A DNA stretch of 49,511 nt from Candidatus Woesearchaeota archaeon (GTDB taxonomy: Archaea > Nanobdellota > Nanobdellia > Woesearchaeales > ARS49): positions 1 to 49,511 of the forward strand of contig JAHFOI010000004.1 of the NCBI GenBank assembly GCA_023266895.1, read 5' to 3'. The translations under genes and the position numbers were made by a program. The notes beneath the pieces are model-generated. The model was not told the DNA's origin, ran no database searches, and was given only the letters and a program-made list of their open reading frames with translations. This document shows, piece after piece, positions 31,432-39,850 of the stretch. Each line of letters starts with the position of its first letter. Position 1 is the first letter of the stretch.

Positions 31432-32062
31432 AATAGGCGGCTACTATGTAATTAGAAGTATTCCAACAATATTTTCCTATGACGCGCAACCTCTTACCAT
31501 TTTGCTCTACAGAAAGATTCAAGAACTTACCTTTGACGAGCGCCATTTTTATTTTTGCCTTTAATGCAGATTCTCCAGTTGGATCTTTTTTCGTGCTGAA
31601 AAAAACAGTACACCACGAACTATAATTCTTGTGTTGTGCAATATCAGATAAACACTCATACTCTTCCCGGGCATCATTTGATCGCTTAGTTTGCTGAAGG
31701 TATGCTCGTAAAAATTCAACAGCTGCAGGATAAAAATCGGTTCCGGGTTTGACTAAATGCGAAGCAACAAAATCCTCAAGAGAAGGTGGTTCGTACATCC
31801 ACAATTTTGCTTTTACTTGAACCAGGCATTCAGGATCAAATCCTTCATGCGTATCGAAAAGAAGTGCATTAATAAACTCTTTTTCTTCAGCCATGCCACA
31901 AAATGCAGCATATGAGGGCCTAATTCTTTCTAATGCTTTGCGATGTTCTTCTATTGGACTTGACGTATCAGCAGGCACAGGACGTATTGTGCACACCGTA
32001 ATAAGTTCATCAACTAATTCATCTTTGCAATGAGGGGTGAGCGCACGTTTTTTTAGTAGCAT
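31388..32062 (-). CDS. Hypothetical protein, 224 residues
   Basis: Not recognised. Mostly helical and soluble, with several cysteines that do not form a clear metal motif (TVCTIRPVPADTSS, SYAAFCGMAEEKEF, EYECLSDIAQH, YSSWCTVFFST). No signal or membrane segment. GTTTAAGA (32086-32093 on the minus strand) about 26 bp upstream of the ATG supports a leaderless gene. Its 3' end overlaps the DUF357 gene on the other strand. Confidence 0.65.
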   Translation of the reverse strand: MLLKKRALTPHCKDELVDELITVCTIRPVPADTSSPIEEHRKALERIRPSYAAFCGMAEEKEFINALLFDTHEGFDPECLVQVKAKLWMYEPPSLEDFVASHLVKPGTDFYPAAVEFLRAYLQQTKRSNDAREEYECLSDIAQHKNYSSWCTVFFSTKKDPTGESALKAKIKMALVKGKFLNLSVEQNGKRLRVIGKYCWNTSNYIVAAYSTSATAPNQNQCLQ

Positions 32063-32183
32063 GTTGTTTTTTCATTTCAGACATTCTTAAACTTGTGGGA
32101 CCTGTATTCGTCCCTTTCGTACGACGACAAAAGAGTTGTTCAGTGACAAAACCTTTATATATCTGCCAACAACCTATCAGTCT

Positions 32184-32309
32184 ATGCAACCAAAGGTTCT
32201 CAAGTTCAAACAAGATCCGTGCTTTGGAGTCAAACACGAACAAATTGAACACTGCGCAACATGCTGGATAAAGAATTCTTGTCTTGTGGCTTTTAGAAAC
32301 AGAAAGTGA
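32184..32309 (+). CDS. 41-residue cysteine-rich protein
   Basis: A short open frame with a near-ideal promoter: TTTATATAT at 32154-32162 ends 21 bp before the ATG at 32184. The peptide begins MQPKVLKFKQDPCFGVKH and continues with CATCWIKNSC. Its four cysteines (C-x10-C-x2-C-x5-C) could bind zinc or an Fe-S cluster. It ends with a basic FRNRK. It diverges from the 31388 gene. Function unknown. Conservation in relatives would be needed to prove translation. Confidence 0.6.
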   Translation: MQPKVLKFKQDPCFGVKHEQIEHCATCWIKNSCLVAFRNRK

Positions 32310-32430
32310 GCAGATAGTGCGTTTCGTATGAGTAATTCTTTTAGGCGATTGGAATTGCCAAAAAACTTAAAAACAAATCAAAAACAAACCCACATCAGGT
32401 CAGTGAAAACTCATCAGAATTCTTTCAAAT

Positions 32431-33663
32431 TTATTTTTTCTCACGCACTGCTTCAGCCTCAAGCACGCGCTGAATACCAAGCACACTTGCCGCAGTTCTG
32501 TAATCACAATCATGTTTTTCTTTGACTGCAGACACAGCACGTATTGCTTGCGTGATCAAAGTTTGAAGCTCACGAGACACGCGCTCCTGAGTCCAGACCT
32601 GACGATGCATATTCTGATACCATTCCAGATATGAAACAATACAGCCTCCTGCTGAAGCAAGAATGTCAGGCAGAACCACAATACCCCGTTCAGATAATGC
32701 CTGATCAGCTTCAAAACTGAGAACACACTGTGCAAGCTCAAGCACGACTTGCGCATTAATAAGCAATACATTTTGTGAAGTCACCTGCGGGTCAGCTCCT
32801 GTAAATACCAAAAGCCCAATAGGTAATGCAAGAAGTTCCTGAGAACCCATGTTTCTTGCACCAAGAAAATCATGCACTGAACCAGTTTTTTTTGCGTGCT
32901 CAACAACCAAGCCAACATCCAAACCTTCAGGATTATAAATCGCACCCTGACCATCACTTAGTGCAACAATTTTGTAGTGCAATTTATCCAGCAATTCAGC
33001 AACCACACGCCCAACATTGCCAAAACCCTGTATCGCAACCGTGCTTTCTTTTTTAATCAAAAGAACTGGCGCAAGCTCTTGAAGCAAAAACACCCCGCCC
33101 TGCGCAAGCGCACTCTCACTCAACTGACTGCCTACTTTTTCCAGAGGCTTGCCAACCACTGCACCAGGTTCTTTTCGTTTGTGCTGTTGCTCAAACTCAT
33201 CAAGAAGCCAGGACATTATTTTAGGAGTTGTATTAACCCCAGGACACAACACATCAGTGCTTGCACCAACTGCATCACCAAGAGTTTGCATAAACGCACG
33301 AGAAACTTTTTCAACATCAGTTTGAGAATAAAGTGCAAGATCAATCTGCACCCCACCAGATGCACCACCAAAAGGAATATTTGCAACTGCGCAAGAGAGC
33401 GTATTCCAAAATGCCATGGCTCTCATATCAGAAATGTCAAGTAAGGGATGAAAAAGAACTCCGCCACTAAACGGACCACACGCATTATTTGCCTGCACAC
33501 GACATCCTTGCAGCACTGTCAATCCTTTACTAAGAGAAACATCAAAGGAAAAATCAAGCACGTTTTGCGCATTCAAAAGTAATTCTTTCTGGCCATTAGA
33601 AAGACTAAGAATTTTTCCAACCCTTGCAATCATTGCCACCATACTAGAAAATGCATCATCCAT
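32431..33663 (-). CDS. Glu/Leu/Phe/Val dehydrogenase-like protein lacking catalytic residues
   Basis: 410 residues with the full fold of glutamate dehydrogenase. The N-terminal domain keeps CRVQANNACGPFSGGVLFHP and IPFGGASGGVQID, and the Rossmann domain has VAIQGFGNVGRVVAELL. However, the three conserved active-site lysines are all serine (Ser66 in GPFSGG, Ser90 in WNTLSCA, Ser102 in GGASGG), and the catalytic Asp of APDVNT is Gly142 (CPGVNTTP). Normal deamination is therefore unlikely; a regulatory or altered-chemistry protein is inferred. The gene is otherwise intact, with promoter GTATAAAAA at 33685-33693. Confidence 0.85.
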   Translation of the reverse strand: MDDAFSSMVAMIARVGKILSLSNGQKELLLNAQNVLDFSFDVSLSKGLTVLQGCRVQANNACGPFSGGVLFHPLLDISDMRAMAFWNTLSCAVANIPFGGASGGVQIDLALYSQTDVEKVSRAFMQTLGDAVGASTDVLCPGVNTTPKIMSWLLDEFEQQHKRKEPGAVVGKPLEKVGSQLSESALAQGGVFLLQELAPVLLIKKESTVAIQGFGNVGRVVAELLDKLHYKIVALSDGQGAIYNPEGLDVGLVVEHAKKTGSVHDFLGARNMGSQELLALPIGLLVFTGADPQVTSQNVLLINAQVVLELAQCVLSFEADQALSERGIVVLPDILASAGGCIVSYLEWYQNMHRQVWTQERVSRELQTLITQAIRAVSAVKEKHDCDYRTAASVLGIQRVLEAEAVREKK

Positions 33664-33731
33664 ACAAAAAGGAATAAAGAAGCTGTATAAAAAGATGATG
33701 AATTAGGCAAGCATACTTTTTCTTCTCATTC

Positions 33732-34274
33732 TCAAAATTGATTCAACACACCTTTCATAATTCGACGATCATACTCCTTTTTGAGTTCACCAAACCATGT
33801 ACTTAAGTCATCAGCAAATACATTTTTCTCAGGTTCATCAATAACAAACTCTAAACCACCATCCTGCTTACCATAATAAAGACGGACAGACTTATCCTGA
33901 GAAACAAGACCAAATTGCGCAACCCAATACCTACCATTCACTGTTTTGAACCACTTTAAGAATGAATCGTACGAACTAGGAATAGTAACCTCTACAAGAT
34001 GAGGCTGAGACATTACTTCACTTAATTTAGGACTTTGATGTTGCATAACAATAATTCCTTGCCGCACAATCCATTCTTGTTTAGAATATGGCAAAACTTC
34101 TGCACGAACGCATGCGCGTTCATATCGCTCTTGATCAACACAAGGAGGCAGGGCAACAAAAAGATTTTTTGCACACAACACAACAAAACCCGTTGGAACA
34201 TAGGGCACTGACTCAAGAACCTGACGCACAAGCCAATGAGATGCATTAGTAACAGTCGAAACACATTGTTCCAT
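33732..34274 (-). CDS. Hypothetical protein, 180 residues
   Basis: Not recognised. A soluble alpha/beta protein with a beta-rich start (VPTGFVVLCAKNLFVALPP) and an acidic, aromatic second half (YDSFLKWFKTVNGRYWVAQF, VFADDLSTWFGELKKEYD). No motif I can assign. A TATA-like CTTAATAAAAATT at about 34294-34306 lies about 26 bp before the ATG, consistent with a leaderless gene. Confidence 0.65.
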   Translation of the reverse strand: MEQCVSTVTNASHWLVRQVLESVPYVPTGFVVLCAKNLFVALPPCVDQERYERACVRAEVLPYSKQEWIVRQGIIVMQHQSPKLSEVMSQPHLVEVTIPSSYDSFLKWFKTVNGRYWVAQFGLVSQDKSVRLYYGKQDGGLEFVIDEPEKNVFADDLSTWFGELKKEYDRRIMKGVLNQF

Positions 34275-34312
34275 GAAGACACAATTTCTTGTTTCTTAAT
34301 AAAAATTACTTT

Positions 34313-34372
34313 GTTCCGAGATTTTGTTTCACCACACCATTGTTGCCAAGTTCGCGTACTTTTTTACCTGCA
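34313..34372. repeat. Degenerate fragment of repeat family A
   Basis: About 60 bp similar to the core of A3 (44005-44061): both share a TTCCGAG-like start, GTTTCACC, then (C)ACACCATTGTTGCC or CTCACCGCTGCTTCC, then TTCGCGTACTTTTTT. Terminal inverted repeats are missing. The rest of the 180-bp gap between the 33732 gene and the IS200 element holds nothing else I can name. Confidence 0.4.
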
Positions 34373-34454
34373 AGATGCATCTCCTTGACGCAGTTATGAT
34401 CAATAACCTACACACTCCTGAAAAAAAAAGTCATTTTGTAATAAAGCTCCCAAT

Positions 34455-34963
34455 CGGGGCAGAGCCCCGGGGTATCCGACTAGAATAGACTTAGCTTTAA
34501 TTGATTCTCGTCTCGTCCTTGATTCTTGATGTATTGTTTCATGGCTTCCTCACCATACCCATCACCCACGGTATCAATGTGACCTCCTTCTGTCCAGAAG
34601 TGTCCGCCCCATAATTCTTCACGTGAGTCAGGAAACTTCTTGAACACCTCTTTTGCAGTTATACTTTTGCAAATCATCATCACTTGCGAAGGTGAGTATC
34701 GAGGCGCTGCCTCTACAAGAATATGTAAATGATCCTCATCAGTACCGATAGCATGAAACCAAAGATAATATCGTGACGCAATACCCAACAACACTTCTTT
34801 CAAAAAAGCACTCACCTCATCCGATAACAAATCCTTTCGGTATTTCACCACAAAAACCATATGATACCGAATCCGATAACTACAATGCGATGCATACCTA
34901 ACATTCATACAACCAAGAAAACAAACCCACTTCAAAAACTTTCGGGGCAGAGCCCCGGGGTAT
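34455..34963 (-). mobile_element. IS200/IS605-type insertion sequence
   Basis: About 509 bp. Identical 21-bp direct repeats mark the ends, at 34455-34475 and 34943-34963 (core GGGGCAGAGCCCC, a 5-bp stem with a 3-nt loop), as expected for the hairpin ends recognised by Y1 transposases. No TnpB is present. Perfect identity of the two ends suggests a recent insertion. Exact cleavage sites are not determined. Confidence 0.8.
34480..34908 (-). CDS. tnpA: IS200-type Y1 (HUH) transposase
   Basis: 142 residues from the ATG at 34908. It catalyses single-strand DNA transposition. Core features: CSYRIRYHMVFVVKYRKDLL, the HUH motif in DHLHILVEA, the PSQVMMICKSITAKEVFKKF helix and the catalytic Tyr in EEAMKQYIKNQG. 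The protein appears complete, so the element may still be active. Confidence 0.93.
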   Translation of the reverse strand: MNVRYASHCSYRIRYHMVFVVKYRKDLLSDEVSAFLKEVLLGIASRYYLWFHAIGTDEDHLHILVEAAPRYSPSQVMMICKSITAKEVFKKFPDSREELWGGHFWTEGGHIDTVGDGYGEEAMKQYIKNQGRDENQLKLSLF

Positions 34964-35045
34964 TAAACCCAGAAAGGAATAAAAATTTTTCACCAGATTC
35001 AAAAACAGCGCAAAGTTTAAAAGTTATCATCAGAATTTATTCATT

Positions 35046-36026
35046 ATGAAAGTTCTTGTGATAGGTGCACCACCACTCACCATGTCAAAACAATGTGCCA
35101 TTGCCTTTCAAAGAGAAGAGTGTGAAACAAAACATGTTAATTATCGGTTTCTTCAAGGACATAGGTTTGCGTGGACAAACAAACTCATAAACAAACACAT
35201 TATCAGTGTTGCTGAACACTTCAGGCCAGAACTCGTGCTGGTTGTCAAAGGAGAAAAATTATTGCCAGGAACAATACTTGCAATCAAAAAAACTGGCGCA
35301 TTCACCATTAATTGGGTAATTGACGAGCCCACAGGCAAGTATCACCCAGAAGGAAAACTCTCAAACCTCCACGAATATGATCACGTGGTGTGCTTTGACA
35401 ACAGCTATCTTCCTCTACTTCTGCAACTTGGCGCGCCTGCTGCAGAATTCCTTCCCATAGGCGTTGATGAAACAGTATACACTGAAAAAATTCCCCTTGC
35501 TGAAAGAACCTATTCAACAGACATTTGCTTTCTTGGAACCTACACTCCAGAACGAGAAAAAATGTTTACTGCGATTGCTGAAAAAAACCTTGTGATTTAC
35601 GGTCCTAATTGGAAGAAAAAAATTGCACAACACAGCCCTCTTGCTTCAAAACTTTCTTCAACAACAATTAAAGGACCAAATGCATGCGCGTACTTTAATC
35701 AGACAAAAATCAACATCAACCAAACACACAGTCAAGCTCAAGATGGAGGTATTAATCTACGCATTCCAGAAATACTTGCCACCAAAAGCTTTCTTTTGAC
35801 TAATAACTTCAAAGGACTCTCAGCACTCTTTGAGCTAGGCAAAGAACTCGCCACGTATGACTCACCCGAAGACTTCAAACAAAAAATAGAATACTACCTT
35901 GCACACCCTGAAGAACGGGATGCCATAGCAACCGCAGGCTATGAACGAATCCTCAAAGAACACACGTTCAGGCATAGGATAAGAAAACTCATCAACATAT
36001 TTCTAACTGCAACCCAGAAAAAGTAA
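35046..36026 (+). CDS. CgeB-like glycosyltransferase
   Basis: 326 residues, two Rossmann-like halves of a GT-B enzyme: N-terminal KVLVIGAPPLTMSKQCAIAF, INWVIDEPTGKYHPEGKL, VVCFDNSYLPLLLQLGAP, then LPIGVDETVY, and the C-terminal half with TDICFLGTYTPEREKMF and GGINLRIPEILATKSFLL, the glycosyltransferase-1-like motif of CgeB proteins. It probably adds a sugar to a cell-surface molecule; donor and acceptor are unknown. Promoter GTTTAAAAG at 35015-35023. It converges with the radical SAM gene. Confidence 0.8.
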   Translation: MKVLVIGAPPLTMSKQCAIAFQREECETKHVNYRFLQGHRFAWTNKLINKHIISVAEHFRPELVLVVKGEKLLPGTILAIKKTGAFTINWVIDEPTGKYHPEGKLSNLHEYDHVVCFDNSYLPLLLQLGAPAAEFLPIGVDETVYTEKIPLAERTYSTDICFLGTYTPEREKMFTAIAEKNLVIYGPNWKKKIAQHSPLASKLSSTTIKGPNACAYFNQTKININQTHSQAQDGGINLRIPEILATKSFLLTNNFKGLSALFELGKELATYDSPEDFKQKIEYYLAHPEERDAIATAGYERILKEHTFRHRIRKLINIFLTATQKK

Positions 36027-36044
36027 TTGAGTGTTATATTTTTT

Positions 36045-37667
36045 TCATTTGGCAAATAAGTACGCAGGTGGGGCGCCCATGCTTTGATCAATACCAGAAG
36101 GTCGTACAAGTTTTGCTATGCCGAGTCTTTCACGCGCAGTATTATCAATATGTTCTCGAAGCTGAACAATTTTTTCAGGAGATAAGTCATCAGTCCATAC
36201 CAAACTTTTGTATTCTCCTGGAACACCTTTATAAAACGCTTGAACTTGCGAGTAATCAGGTTTTCTAAAGTAAAGTCTTACTGCGCGTTCCTTTCCAGTT
36301 ATAGGGTCTTTTTTTCTTTCTTTAGTTTTTTTATCAATGCTATCATCATAAACAAATAAGTCGTCCTTAATTTTCGTTGCTCGATCATAAATCGGGGCTC
36401 CAGGATAGGGAGTGCAAACAGTTACATCAAAATCATCAGGTTTTGCCTCTAAAATCCATTCAAGAGTTTGCATGGCGTCAGCTTCTGTTTCACCCGCATG
36501 ACCAACCATGGTAAATGCCTTATATCGCAAGCCTGCATCACGCGCAATTTTTCTTGCAGCAAGATTAATCGCAGGTGAAGTATTCTTGTGAATAACGTGT
36601 TTAAGAATAAAAGGAGAACCTGATTCAACACCAGTACAGACCTCAACACAACCTGCACGTTTCATGTACTCAGCAATTTCTGGCTTTTTTACTAAAAGCT
36701 CAGACTTAATAAACGCTCGCCAAGAATATCCAATACCCTCAGTTTCTCTTAACTGAATCATTGCGTTACACAACTCAATAGTACGCTCAGTATTAAGATT
36801 AAATTCATCATCAAAAAACATAAATGCATCAGCACCATGAATTTTTCTCATGTGACGAAGTTCACGAATAATTTGATCAGAAGTTTTTGAACGAACAATT
36901 TTATACATATCACCTAAACGACCAGAACAAAATTCACAACCAAAAGGACAGCCTCGTTGGCTCATAACATTCATACACCGCAAACTTGTTCCTGCAACAT
37001 CCCTAATAGAATAATTATATGTTTCAATATTAAATAAGTGGCGTGCAGGAATACCTAACTTAGGCATATCTTCTTTTAAAACAATTCCCCCAGAAAACCA
37101 TTTTGAACCACTAAGCACTCTCGACGCAGACATAGGATCCATAACGTCATGCACTCGATTTTCACCTTCTCCTTCAAAAATAACGCTAAACTTTTCCAAA
37201 GGCTTAAAATTAAGGTCAAACTCATACAGCATCTGATTTAGGCGAGCAGGATCCGCACTCAAAGAAGAATCTGCACTGGTAAATTCAGCAATCTTATACC
37301 TTCTCAATTGCGTCATCAAACTCGGGTGTGCACCGCCAATAACCACATGACTATCTGACTTTACATCTCTAATGAGCTTCAAAATTTCACATGCGTCTGG
37401 AAACTGAGGAGATGTTGCAGTAATGCCAAATCCAACATAATTTTTACGCGCTGCTCTTAAAACCTCAGCTCTCCAGTCTTTAGGGTGTTCTGAGTCCACT
37501 GCAAGATCATATAAATCAATAGAAAAACCATGCGCCTCAAGAACACCGCCAATGTCTGCAAGACAGAGTGGTGGAAAAACACGCTCATCAAGAAGAAAAG
37601 GAGAAGGCGGATTAAACAATGCTATTGCGCCACGTTTTTGTCTCTCAAAAAGCCCCTCTAAGCCCAT
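36045..37667 (-). CDS. B12-binding domain radical SAM protein
   Basis: 540 residues. The N-terminal 150 residues form a cobalamin-binding-like Rossmann domain (FPPLCLADIGGVLEAHGF, then SHVVIGGAHPSL) without the base-off histidine motif. The radical SAM core follows with the 4Fe-4S motif SQRGCPFGCEFCSGRLGD and FMFFDDEFNLN. Similar proteins perform methylations or rearrangements in lipid, cofactor or natural-product pathways. The substrate is unknown. TTTATAAA at 37690-37697 is the promoter. Confidence 0.85.
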   Translation of the reverse strand: MGLEGLFERQKRGAIALFNPPSPFLLDERVFPPLCLADIGGVLEAHGFSIDLYDLAVDSEHPKDWRAEVLRAARKNYVGFGITATSPQFPDACEILKLIRDVKSDSHVVIGGAHPSLMTQLRRYKIAEFTSADSSLSADPARLNQMLYEFDLNFKPLEKFSVIFEGEGENRVHDVMDPMSASRVLSGSKWFSGGIVLKEDMPKLGIPARHLFNIETYNYSIRDVAGTSLRCMNVMSQRGCPFGCEFCSGRLGDMYKIVRSKTSDQIIRELRHMRKIHGADAFMFFDDEFNLNTERTIELCNAMIQLRETEGIGYSWRAFIKSELLVKKPEIAEYMKRAGCVEVCTGVESGSPFILKHVIHKNTSPAINLAARKIARDAGLRYKAFTMVGHAGETEADAMQTLEWILEAKPDDFDVTVCTPYPGAPIYDRATKIKDDLFVYDDSIDKKTKERKKDPITGKERAVRLYFRKPDYSQVQAFYKGVPGEYKSLVWTDDLSPEKIVQLREHIDNTARERLGIAKLVRPSGIDQSMGAPPAYLFAK

Positions 37668-37757
37668 TTTTTTGGTGAAGAGAGCTTGATTTATAAAACT
37701 ACGTTTTTAAGCTGAGCATTACCTTTTTTTATGTGCGTAAAATCTTGCTTTTCAATA

Positions 37758-38075
37758 GGCTCTGGTGAAAATCTCGCCTTTGAGCTCGACAACGTCACTA
37801 CGTTCCGAGGTTCGGTTTCACCTCACCGCTGATGTCGGATTCGCGTTCTGATGTAACAAACAACATGCCTTTCCTGCTCCTAGCCATCATCACTGTTCGC
37901 AGTTCTGAGATTACAAGTCGTGAGCGACTCGTAATTAACGACGGCATCCACTTCAAAAACCAATACGCTCAGCCTATAAGACATACTTACTAAGGTTCAT
38001 AGCCTACAACCTCAGTTATTAAAATCAGTCATAAACATCGGTTGATAGGCATCAGCGTACATTTTCACCAGAGCC
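37758..38075. mobile_element. Repeat A2: non-autonomous TIR element with 9-bp target duplication
   Basis: 318 bp starting GGCTCTGGTGAAAAT and ending with its perfect inverse ATTTTCACCAGAGCC. It is flanked on both sides by TTTTCAATA (37749-37757 and 38076-38084), an exact 9-bp target duplication. The inside is homologous to A1 but has diverged, and encodes no protein. This copy proves that family A moved by transposition. The rest of the gap 37668-38179 holds only promoter sequence for the radical SAM gene. Confidence 0.85.
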
Positions 38076-38179
38076 TTTTCAATAGAGAGGTTTAACTAAC
38101 CTATTTTTTATGTTGGATTCAAACCTCTTCTTTGAGGAGTTTGAATAATCCTTCAAAACTAGCCAAACTCCTCAATAGT

Positions 38180-39184
38180 CTAATTGGGTAGCATGCGTTT
38201 TAGAAATGCCTGATTTAGCGCACCATCTGCAAGCGCGCCTATGTCAACACCACTCACTATTTTATCTAAAACAAGATCCTCACACAACTCCTTTGCAACC
38301 TTTCGTCCATGCTTATGAGCTATGTATAGAAGTAGTGCGCCAACACCATTTTCAATAGGTTCATATTCCTTATTTTTTTCTGTTTCAGGACCTGAAACCA
38401 TTTTTGCACCTTCAAAAATAATTGGCGGTTCTGAGTAAGTGTTTAAAACCTGATTTCCTTTGTGAAATAAATAGTCCATCAAAGGCTTCAACCGATTTGA
38501 TACTAATAACAAGTGTTTGTGCTTCTTTTTTTCTGAGGGCATTTTCTCCCATGCTTTGTAAAGATCTGATGCAGATAAAGGAACTTTCTGGGTAAATACC
38601 TGAACAAACAAAAAAGAATCCCTATCATCATGTGAACAACCAAGATAGTGCACAGGACTAAATGATCTTATGCCAAGACTTTCACTAACCCTTTCAAACA
38701 CGGTTTCTCTGAAAAACTCATGTCCTGGTGCACTTGTATGAGTGTAAAAACCTGCTGGAGAAAGATACTTGTTCGCAAGATGATCTCCAGAACGATGACC
38801 AAATACCAGATAGTTATCAGAGGTTTCAAGGAGCGTAATCATGCTGAGACCTGCAAGTGCACCAAGCAGTTTTGGATTAACAGGAGTTCCTGTTTGAACA
38901 CAGCCAGACGCAAAATTTCGTAGCGCAAAATACTCCTCAAATTGAAATCTGCGAGCGCTAAACACAAGACCCTTTTCAGACTCTCTCACCTCAGCAAGAG
39001 ACAGTATGTTTCCATCATGTACCTTTCCTTCAGCAATCAATGCACTAAACGCTTCCTTACCTCTCAAAAGATCTCTACGGTATGCACCCACTAATTCTGG
39101 AGGAAGTTTAAAAGGAGTTTCATTATAGTCTAAAAAAATACTCTCAATAGGTCGTGTCTTGGCATCAACAATAGTGAGGGTCAT
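38180..39184 (-). CDS. Hypothetical protein with Nudix-like segment
   Basis: 334 residues. The middle resembles a Nudix domain: NYLVFGHRSGDHLANKYLSP followed by AGFYTH and FFRETVFERVSESLGI, where a Nudix box (GxxxxxExxxxxxxREUxEExGU) would be. The second glutamate pair is not aligned, so catalysis is doubtful. The C-terminal 100 residues are helical (KKKHKHLLLVSNRLKPLMDY). Promoter GTTTAAAAG at 39205-39213. Function unknown. Confidence 0.55.
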   Translation of the reverse strand: MTLTIVDAKTRPIESIFLDYNETPFKLPPELVGAYRRDLLRGKEAFSALIAEGKVHDGNILSLAEVRESEKGLVFSARRFQFEEYFALRNFASGCVQTGTPVNPKLLGALAGLSMITLLETSDNYLVFGHRSGDHLANKYLSPAGFYTHTSAPGHEFFRETVFERVSESLGIRSFSPVHYLGCSHDDRDSFLFVQVFTQKVPLSASDLYKAWEKMPSEKKKHKHLLLVSNRLKPLMDYLFHKGNQVLNTYSEPPIIFEGAKMVSGPETEKNKEYEPIENGVGALLLYIAHKHGRKVAKELCEDLVLDKIVSGVDIGALADGALNQAFLKRMLPN

Positions 39185-39365
39185 GTAACTGGCTTTTTGA
39201 AGATGTTTAAAAGTCTTTGGAAGAAAAAAAGCTGTTATCCCCTCACCTGACTTGTTTGTTTAACCCAGCCTTTTCAAGCATGAAGAACGCAGCGCTTAAA
39301 AATTATTTATGCAACACCACACCTCGCTCACAAAGTTTATTAATAGACCTTATTGAAATGCATTT

Positions 39366-39788
39366 ATGAAAGTCCTTGTGCTATTTGCAGTCTTGCTTCT
39401 GGTTTCATGCAGTGCTCAACCAGTTCAAGAAAATCTGAATACACAGCAAACCACAGTTTCAGTTATTGAACCTGAACCAAACGCAAGACCTCAAGAACCA
39501 ACATCTGTAGGTCAACTACGGGAATTTAGTATGACCGCCACTGACTTTCAATTTACTCCAGCAACAATTAATGTAAACAAAGGCGATATGGTGCGCCTTA
39601 AAATCACCTCAGGAGATGTAAGACATGGCATTGCCATACAAGGCTACAAAATACGAAAAGAATTACCAGTCAATCAAGAAGTTGTGATTGAATTTGTAGC
39701 AGATAACGAAGGAGAATTCCCCTTTTATTGCAGTGTATTTTGTGGCAGTGGTCATGGCGCAATGCACGGACTGCTTGTGGTGTCATGA
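39366..39788 (+). CDS. CuA-type cupredoxin lipoprotein
   Basis: 140 residues. Signal VLVLFAVLLLVSC with a lipobox cysteine at residue 15, a Pro/Glu-rich linker, then a cupredoxin domain of about 95 residues. Copper ligands follow the CuA pattern of cytochrome oxidase subunit II: His in VRHGIAI, then YCSVFCGSGHGAMHG (C-x3-C-x3-H-x2-M). It probably carries electrons or copper outside the membrane. No oxidase subunit I is nearby. Promoter GTTTATTAA at 39335-39343. The next small frame starts inside its stop (ATGA). Confidence 0.88.
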   Translation: MKVLVLFAVLLLVSCSAQPVQENLNTQQTTVSVIEPEPNARPQEPTSVGQLREFSMTATDFQFTPATINVNKGDMVRLKITSGDVRHGIAIQGYKIRKELPVNQEVVIEFVADNEGEFPFYCSVFCGSGHGAMHGLLVVS

Positions 39789-39850
39789 AAAAAATATTGG
39801 CGCTCACGAGTTTTCTTATAATCCTAAGTGCGTGCAAGGAGGAACTATGA
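39785..39850 (+). CDS. 21-residue lipoprotein leader peptide
   Basis: A short frame MKKILALTSFLIILSACKEE plus Leu: basic start, hydrophobic core and lipobox LSAC, a complete lipoprotein signal with nothing behind it. It starts in the stop of the cupredoxin gene (ATGA), and its stop overlaps the ATG of the hydrolase. One base less before that point would fuse it to the hydrolase. It may be a real leader cistron, a frameshifting site, or the broken N-terminus of a once-secreted hydrolase. Confidence 0.55.
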   Translation: MKKILALTSFLIILSACKEEL

